The translations under genes were made by a program, and so were the position numbers. Source: Gnomoniopsis sp. IMI 355080 (Eukaryota > Ascomycota > Sordariomycetes > Diaporthales > Gnomoniaceae). Taken from it: DNA of 64,000 nt. The stretch covers positions 1 through 64,000 of the forward strand of contig JAPEVC010000137.1 of NCBI GenBank assembly GCA_027946555.1. The letters run 5' to 3'. Positions 58,762 to 64,000 of this stretch are shown piece after piece. Within the stretch, counting starts at the first letter, position 1. Every line of letters starts with the position of its first letter. The notes below the pieces were generated by a model, which was given only the letters and a program-made list of their open reading frames with translations, searched no databases and was not told where the DNA came from.

Positions 58762-60215
58762 TCAGTACCAGATGCTTCTAGTCCGATGATGGGGAATTGT
58801 CTCCTGGCCCTTGGCCTCCATCTCTTTCATCAGATCGTACAAGAAGAAGTCTATCAAGATGGCGTTGATCTCAACTTCTGGGTGGTTTCTCTTGATTTCA
58901 CGCCTGATCAGCTCGACACACCAGATACTACAAGCTTCACAGTATGTCAGTTCCATTGGCCATCAAGATCAGGGAGTGGAAGGAAACCAACCTCTCAATT
59001 GCATTTCCCAGCTGCTTCCGCTTGGGATCACCTCCTTCTCCTTGATAGCCGTCCCCAACGGTGGACTATACGAGAGACAGCCTAGGGTGCTTAAGATCTG
59101 GGGGACCCTATAGTCGGCAAACATGGTAATTTTGTCAATATCACGGAACGCCCCATAGCTTTCACCTTGGAAGCAAGCCCACAGGTCCGCGACCAGGATC
59201 TGAGCTCGCTTCAGGAAGCGAATCGGTTTGCGCCGCCCTTGCCAGCGAAATTCATCCTGAAAGCAAGAAAAGTCGGCCGCCAATAGATTGACCAGTCCTG
59301 CAGCTGAGCCTTTAGCAGCTTGGATGCAGTTGGTGAAGCTGCAGGAATATTTCTGCCAGAGTCTGTTAGTCAAGACATTGCTTGATAAGCTAAAAGCCGG
59401 TGACGAATGTGCGGTGACCAGGCTGGGTCCTACTAAGTAAACGTAGCCGAACAATACTCCTCCGGTGGTGATAGACTGTGTGATGAGAAATGCAGGAGAG
59501 AAATGACACGTGGTTCCTCTCAACCGAGCAATCGACTGGAAGAAGCAAACTTACTTCGTACAGCACCCGTCCTGCTTCACGCAAACAAGCCAAACGCTCC
59601 TCCAGCAGGGGTATCTCCTCATCTGTCGTCGACCGGAAGACATGTCTCAGGGCGTCCAAGGTGCACTCATTTTCGTCTTGCCAATAGTCAGGGTCCGTGA
59701 TAGGAATATCTGGTAGTTGCAGCTGTCAATCCCAACCCTCACACGAACCTCTCTCCCTTGTCTCCCAAGAAGCATGCGGCGAGTCGACGGAGCAGAAACC
59801 AACCTTCGTCGAGCGCCCTCTGCAGCGCAGCCACCAGGCTCCAGTAGCCCGTGTATGTCTTGCCTTGATACTCCACAGCAAAACGCTTGTCATCTGTTAG
59901 CTTGGACCAGAAAGAGAAGTTGAGAAGGTCCATGGTGAAAATGAACGCTACGGTGCTCTCATCCTTTGCCTTAGGATGGAGTGGGTGCTCGGACCAGGTG
60001 GCTGTCGAGTAGCTCTTCTCTTGCATTTGGCGGTAGATGGCTTTGGCAGCAGTCTTGCAGGGCCACATGTCCAAGAAGACGTCGATACTGTTGTCATAGA
60101 CATACTCTGCGCTCTCGAGGACACCTGTCTCTGGGTCGGCATCCGCAGAGGGCTGGCCCAAGAGGTGAGCCCTGAGGAGAGCGAGCAGTTCTGGATCCGC
60201 CTCGTCGTCGCTCAT
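58762..60215 (-). CDS. QNG1: Queuosine salvage protein (queuosine 5'-phosphate N-glycosylase, DUF2419)
   Basis: The enzyme releases queuine from queuosine 5'-phosphate so that the base can be reused in tRNA. Four exons (59804-60215, 59555-59709, 58992-59352, 58762-58934) give 366 residues. Family stretches in order: EYVYDNSIDVFLDMWPCKTAA, FIFTMDLLNFSFWS, ALDEDIPITDPDYWQDE, LACLREAGRVLYEKYSCSF, FLKRAQILVADLWACFQG, DIDKITMFADYRVPQIL, IPSGSSWEMQLRACSIWCVEL. The start is the ATG at 60215 because no ATG opens the upstream extension. Two introns use GTTGGT donors, less usual but in phase. UBA2 starts 790 bp away on the other strand. Confidence 0.92.
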
Positions 60216-61004
60216 TTTCGTAAGAAAATGCTGCCTTATGATAATTGAAAGAATAGGCCTATTGAATGGGGAGGGATTTAAAGGCGATTTGGGTTTTTTG
60301 TTTGCCAAGTTTGTTCGGTATAAAGTTGAAGAACGGCCTTGAAAGGGGCAATCAAGTATCTACCTGCTTTGGGTCTCGTCTCAATTTTAGATCGACACAA
60401 CTCATTGGATTAGATCCTCTCTTGAAAGATCTCTACTTTCATCTCAGCATAGGCTCTTTCGCATATCTTGTCAATAAAGCTGCGTCAGCCTCTTCACCTC
60501 CAGAAACATATATGCGATGCTACATCCCACTCTCAAGGTTGCCCTCTTTGGAGCTTTTCCTTTCAGGGCAAATGTCTCACTGCTCGAGCCGTTTCAGTAA
60601 GTGGCCCAGCCAGCCCAGCTGCCCAGGTACATTAAAAATACCCCTGTCTTGCCGTGGGAATCCCTGCTCGCACGAGCCACGCGCTAGTCTGTAGCTGCGG
60701 CGCGCGAACCACAGGTACTTCCGCGAGCGATCCTGCCTCGGGTAACTTTCCTTTGGGCAGGAGCTCGCTCACTAGACCCACCTGCCTTGCACTTCACTGA
60801 CGGCATCACCACCAACCTTCTCTACTTCCATTGACTTTCGCACTCGAGCCAGATTTGCGACTCGGTTCATTGCCACTACTCAACGCTTTTTTTTCTCCGC
60901 GCCACCGCAACCAAATTTGGTCCCTCTCAATCCTTTCGCAACCTTTCTCGCTTTCGCGGAACCAATGACATATTGCATGCGCGTTTGATGCGCTGATCGC
61001 AACC
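60216..61004. promoter_or_regulatory. Divergent promoter region between QNG1 and UBA2
   Basis: A 789-bp head-to-head gap. CT-rich sequence at about 60800-60960 is likely the UBA2 leader. No gene is seen. Confidence 0.5.
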
Positions 61005-63779
61005 ATGAGCGCTCCCACGGGTGAAGCTTCGACGGCTGCTGCGCCTGCAGTGCCAACATCTCAACCACAGACTGCGCCGACTCCTGCAGCTCCCCAGAGT
61101 GCTCCAGCCCAACCCTCTGCTGTCCCCCAACATCCTGGTGTCTCGGAAGGCAATCCCACTCAAGCACAGCACACCGTTCCTGTTGCGCAAGGTACGGCGC
61201 AGGGACAACAAGGCCAACGGCCCCAACCAGGCCAAGCTCCTCCGTCCAGTGCGCCAGGTGGCCCAGGTGCATCTGTACCACGGGCACCTGCAGCTATTAC
61301 CCGCGAAACCTATGCTGTGCGGTCTCTTGGGCCTGCAGTGAACTCGCTGGTCAAAAAGGTATGTGAGACCCCTCCTTCGTTTTTGACACGACATTTCGTG
61401 GACCCGCGATCGCACCTTTCCCCGACGGAACCTCTTGAGCGCAGCCCTAGAGTGTCTTGTCTTGCATCCCTCCTCGAATAGCTACGATTGCTATGGACTC
61501 GCATGTGTCCCTCGGCGACTTCGACTTCACTGTCTACTCGGCCATTGAGGATGCGCCCGCTTCCTCACATTTCGAGAATGATGCGCATTGCTTCACGGAC
61601 GTCTTACTAAGATGCTTGCAGTCCCGTGTCCTGATGGTCGGTGCTGGCGGCATCGGCTGTGAACTTCTCAAGAATATTGCACTCCTCGGTTTCGGCGAAA
61701 TCCACGTCGTCGATCTCGATACGATTGATCTCAGCAACCTCAACCGACAATTCCTCTTCAGGCACGAGCACATAAAAAAGCCAAAAGCACTGGTCGCCAA
61801 AGACACGGCTACGAAGTTCAACCCAAGGGTCAAGATCGAGGCCCACCATGCAAATATCAAAGAAACACAATTCAACGTGGAATGGTTTCGCGGTTTTAAC
61901 ATCGTGTTCAACGCGCTGGATAACATGGAAGCGCGACGGCACGTGAACAAGATGTGTCTGGCTGCTGATGTTCCACTCATCGAAAGCGGAACTACTGGCT
62001 TTAACGGCCAAGTTCAAGTAATCAAGAAAGGTGTTACAGCCTGTTACGATTGCTCTCCCAAAGACGCGCCAAAATCGTTTCCTGTCTGCACAATTCGAAG
62101 CACACCAAGCCAGCCCATACATTGCATCGTATGGGGCAAGAGCTACTTATTGAAGTGTGTACATCCCGCCACGGCACCTATGTTTCCCTACTGATAAACT
62201 TTGTGTGCAGTGAGATGTTTGGCGCCAGCGAAGACCAGTCCGCTTTCGATCACTCGGCGGACCATGACAATGGTAAGTGCAAATTCGCGCTACAGTCGGT
62301 ATGGATGTTGACTGGGACGCAGCCAACGAGATCAAAGAGTTGAGGAAGGAGTCGGAGGCTTTAAAGAAGATACGCGAATCCATTGGCTCAGAAGAGTTCC
62401 CCCAGCTGTTGTTCGACAAGGTTTTCAAGGCGGATATAGAGCGCCTTCGCTCGATGGAGGACATGTGGAAGACGAGACAACCCCCAGAGCCTCTGGATTA
62501 CAAAACAGTAATGGGACAGGCTACGGAGGCACTTGCGGCAGTCTCGAAAGACGCCCTGTTACAGGACGGTCAGAAAGTTTGGAGTCTGGGAGAGAGCCTG
62601 GCTGTCTTCAATGACAGCTTGGATCGTCTAAGCAAACGCATGAGCGAGTTGCGTAAGGCACACAACGGCTCTGGGCCTGTACCCACAATCGAATTCGACA
62701 AGGACGATGATGACACGCTCGACTTTGTGGCAGCAAGTGCCAACATTCGATCCACAATCTTTGGGATCGACCGAAAGTCTCGGTTCGATATCAAGCAGAT
62801 GGCAGGAAACATCATACCGGCCATCGCTACCACAAATGCAATTGTGGCTGGTCTTTGCGTGCTCCAGGCATTCAAGGTCTTAAAGGGAGAGTATAACAAA
62901 GTCAAGGAGGTAAGTTTTTCCCATCATGTGCGGTCGTTGTCACAGAGATGCTCATATTCTCGTCAAGGTCTTCCTGTCGCCCTTTTCGCAGGCCTTGCCA
63001 GCTCGACTTGTCACAGCCGATCGTTATAGGGAGCCCAATCCGGAATGTCCAGTGTGCAGCGTTTTCCAAGTCAGTGCATGCATTGACCTGTCTCGGGCGA
63101 CCCTGAAGGACCTAGTCGACGATTTCTTGAGGCTTCAGCTCGGCTATGGGGACAAGGAGCTTGCCGTGAGCACTGAAGCAGGGCTTCTTTATGATCCCGA
63201 CGAGACCGAGAACCTGGACAAGAAGCTTTCCGACCTGGGTATGCCATCTTGCTCCTTGGTCTGCTCATTTTCTTGCTAACTCCTACCAGGCATCAAATCT
63301 GATACCTTTGTGACGGTCACCGATGAGGACGATGAGGAGCCACTTGTCAATGTCCTCCTGAACGTCCAACAGTCGTGAGTATTCCTGGACCTGTAATTAC
63401 CTCATGTTGCTGACTTTGACGTAGGAAGGAAGAGCAACCGGATAAGCCTGTGAAAACCCTGTCTGAGGAGAAGCCAGACATCCCTAAGAAGCCCAAGCCA
63501 GCGTCCAAAGCAAGCGAGCTGAAGACTAAAGCCATCGAATCCAACGGTGTTGGTTCTGATCCTCCCATCAGTACGACACTAAAGCGGCCGCTCGAGCATG
63601 GTATCGAGTCGGAGGGCGCAGATCCGAAGAAGCGCAAGCTTGGTGAGGCAGAATCTAAAAAGGATGAGGTGGTAGATGTCGATGACGATGATGATGGCCA
63701 CAAGGACGCCGAGAACAATGGTGCCAAGGGCGCTGCGAGCAATGGTGACGGTGGTGCTATTGTGATTGACGACGATTAA
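61005..63779 (+). CDS. UBA2: SUMO-activating enzyme subunit Uba2 (E1 catalytic subunit)
   Basis: With Aos1, this enzyme adenylates SUMO and carries it as a thioester. Seven exons (61005-61358, 61622-62154, 62211-62272, 62323-62909, 62968-63238, 63290-63374, 63425-63779) give 748 residues. The ATP site is RVLMVGAGGIGCELLKN, then DLDTIDLSNLNRQFLF; zinc cysteines are in CYDCSPK and, later, CPVC; the catalytic Cys274 is in FPVCTIRSTPSQPIHC. A ubiquitin-fold region (LGYGDKELAVSTEAGLLYDP) and an acidic tail with KKRKL and IVIDDD follow; IVIDDD resembles a SUMO-interacting motif. The first about 110 residues are Ala/Pro/Gln/Thr low complexity, absent from yeast Uba2. The first intron is 263 bp. Confidence 0.94.
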
Positions 63780-63825
63780 ACCTCATCATCATCCTTTCTT
63801 ACTTGAGCGCTTGGGCTGAGAGGCA

Positions 63826-63952
63826 TTACGAGATGCCAGCGCTGAGACCGCCGTCGATGGTGAGGACGCAGTTGTTGGCATAAGAGTTTCGCGCAAGGAA
63901 AGCAGCAGCGTCTGCCACCTCTTCGACTTTGCCTAACCGCCCCAAAGGAATC
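63826..63952 (-). CDS. Short-chain dehydrogenase/reductase, C-terminal exon only (partial)
   Basis: The last exon encodes IPLGRLGKVEEVADAAAFLA, then RNSYANNCVLTIDGGLSAGIS and a stop. The P-[LM]-G-R-x-G-x-x-E-[ED]-[VI]-A run and the IDGG end are the C-terminal hallmark of classical NAD(P)-dependent SDRs. An acceptor (CAACAG) precedes it at 63953, so the rest of the gene lies right of the window or in the last 48 bases plus beyond. The catalytic Tyr-Lys and nucleotide site cannot be seen. It ends 46 bp from the UBA2 stop, tail to tail. Confidence 0.8.
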
Positions 63953-64000
63953 CTGTTGCATAATTGATCTTGGTTGAGACCTGTCACGCGCAAATTAACA

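Noticed and set aside
1..64000. CRISPR arrays, bacterial operons, prophage or intact transposons
   Set aside because: The DNA is fungal nuclear; I saw no regularly spaced repeats, no terminal inverted repeats and no transposase or reverse transcriptase motifs.

Overview
The window is nuclear DNA of a filamentous ascomycete (Pezizomycotina). The evidence is many genes with 50-75 bp introns that have GT(A/G)(A/C)G donors and CTAAC/CTGAC branch points, families largely restricted to filamentous fungi (AA9, CE15, GH5_5, Zn2Cys6 regulators, OPT transporters, fungal P450s, DUF2235, DUF3112), and AT-rich blocks of the kind left by repeat-induced point mutation. I cannot fix the class or genus from sequence alone. 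I rebuilt 26 protein genes (one partial at the right edge) and one intron-containing tRNA by joining exons so that phase is kept and family motifs are restored. Exon coordinates are in each entry.

Layout. 1-6250: two intact P450 genes of different, typically terpenoid-active families on the + strand, bracketed by AT-rich tracts. 6268-11205: a DUF7025-like/AAA+ ATPase and a DUF2235 hydrolase-like gene with a suspected frame break, both minus. 12869-19085: two multi-pass membrane proteins and an AA9 polysaccharide monooxygenase. 21981-28254: a fringe-like glycosyltransferase, tRNA-Met(CAT), an alternative NADH dehydrogenase-like flavoprotein and a DUF3112 membrane protein. 30339-37983: a Zn2Cys6 regulator, an OPT oligopeptide transporter and a small membrane protein. 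38478-42420: a GH5 cellulase and a tRNase Z-like metallo-hydrolase. 42867-47343: a 1318-residue nuclear-type protein with a duplicated zinc-finger/DUF3716-like module, just after an AT-rich block. 47624-49020: a CE15 glucuronoyl esterase with a probable GPI signal. From 49523 to the end lies a dense housekeeping block: OB-fold protein, guanylate kinase, septin Cdc10, mitochondrial L32, Ski8, Pol delta subunit 4, queuosine salvage protein, SUMO E1 Uba2, and the 3' end of a short-chain dehydrogenase.

How the genes relate. AA9 (oxidative cellulose cleavage), GH5 (endoglucanase) and CE15 (lignin-carbohydrate ester cleavage) are parts of a plant-wall degrading repertoire but are spread out and not a tight cluster. 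The two P450s are the only hint of specialised metabolism, and no backbone enzyme is in the window. The zinc regulator lies upstream of the OPT transporter on the same strand, so a regulator-transporter link is possible but unproven. The right-hand block is ordinary core metabolism.

The most interesting items are the duplicated zinc-finger/DUF3716 protein with an intron at the identical place in both zinc fingers, the SKI8 gene whose coding part of exon 1 is only the ATG, a likely GC-AG intron, the GPI-anchored esterase, an upstream start that could give a mitochondrial guanylate kinase, and an unusual low-complexity head on Uba2. I did not find a convincing wholly new multi-gene system.
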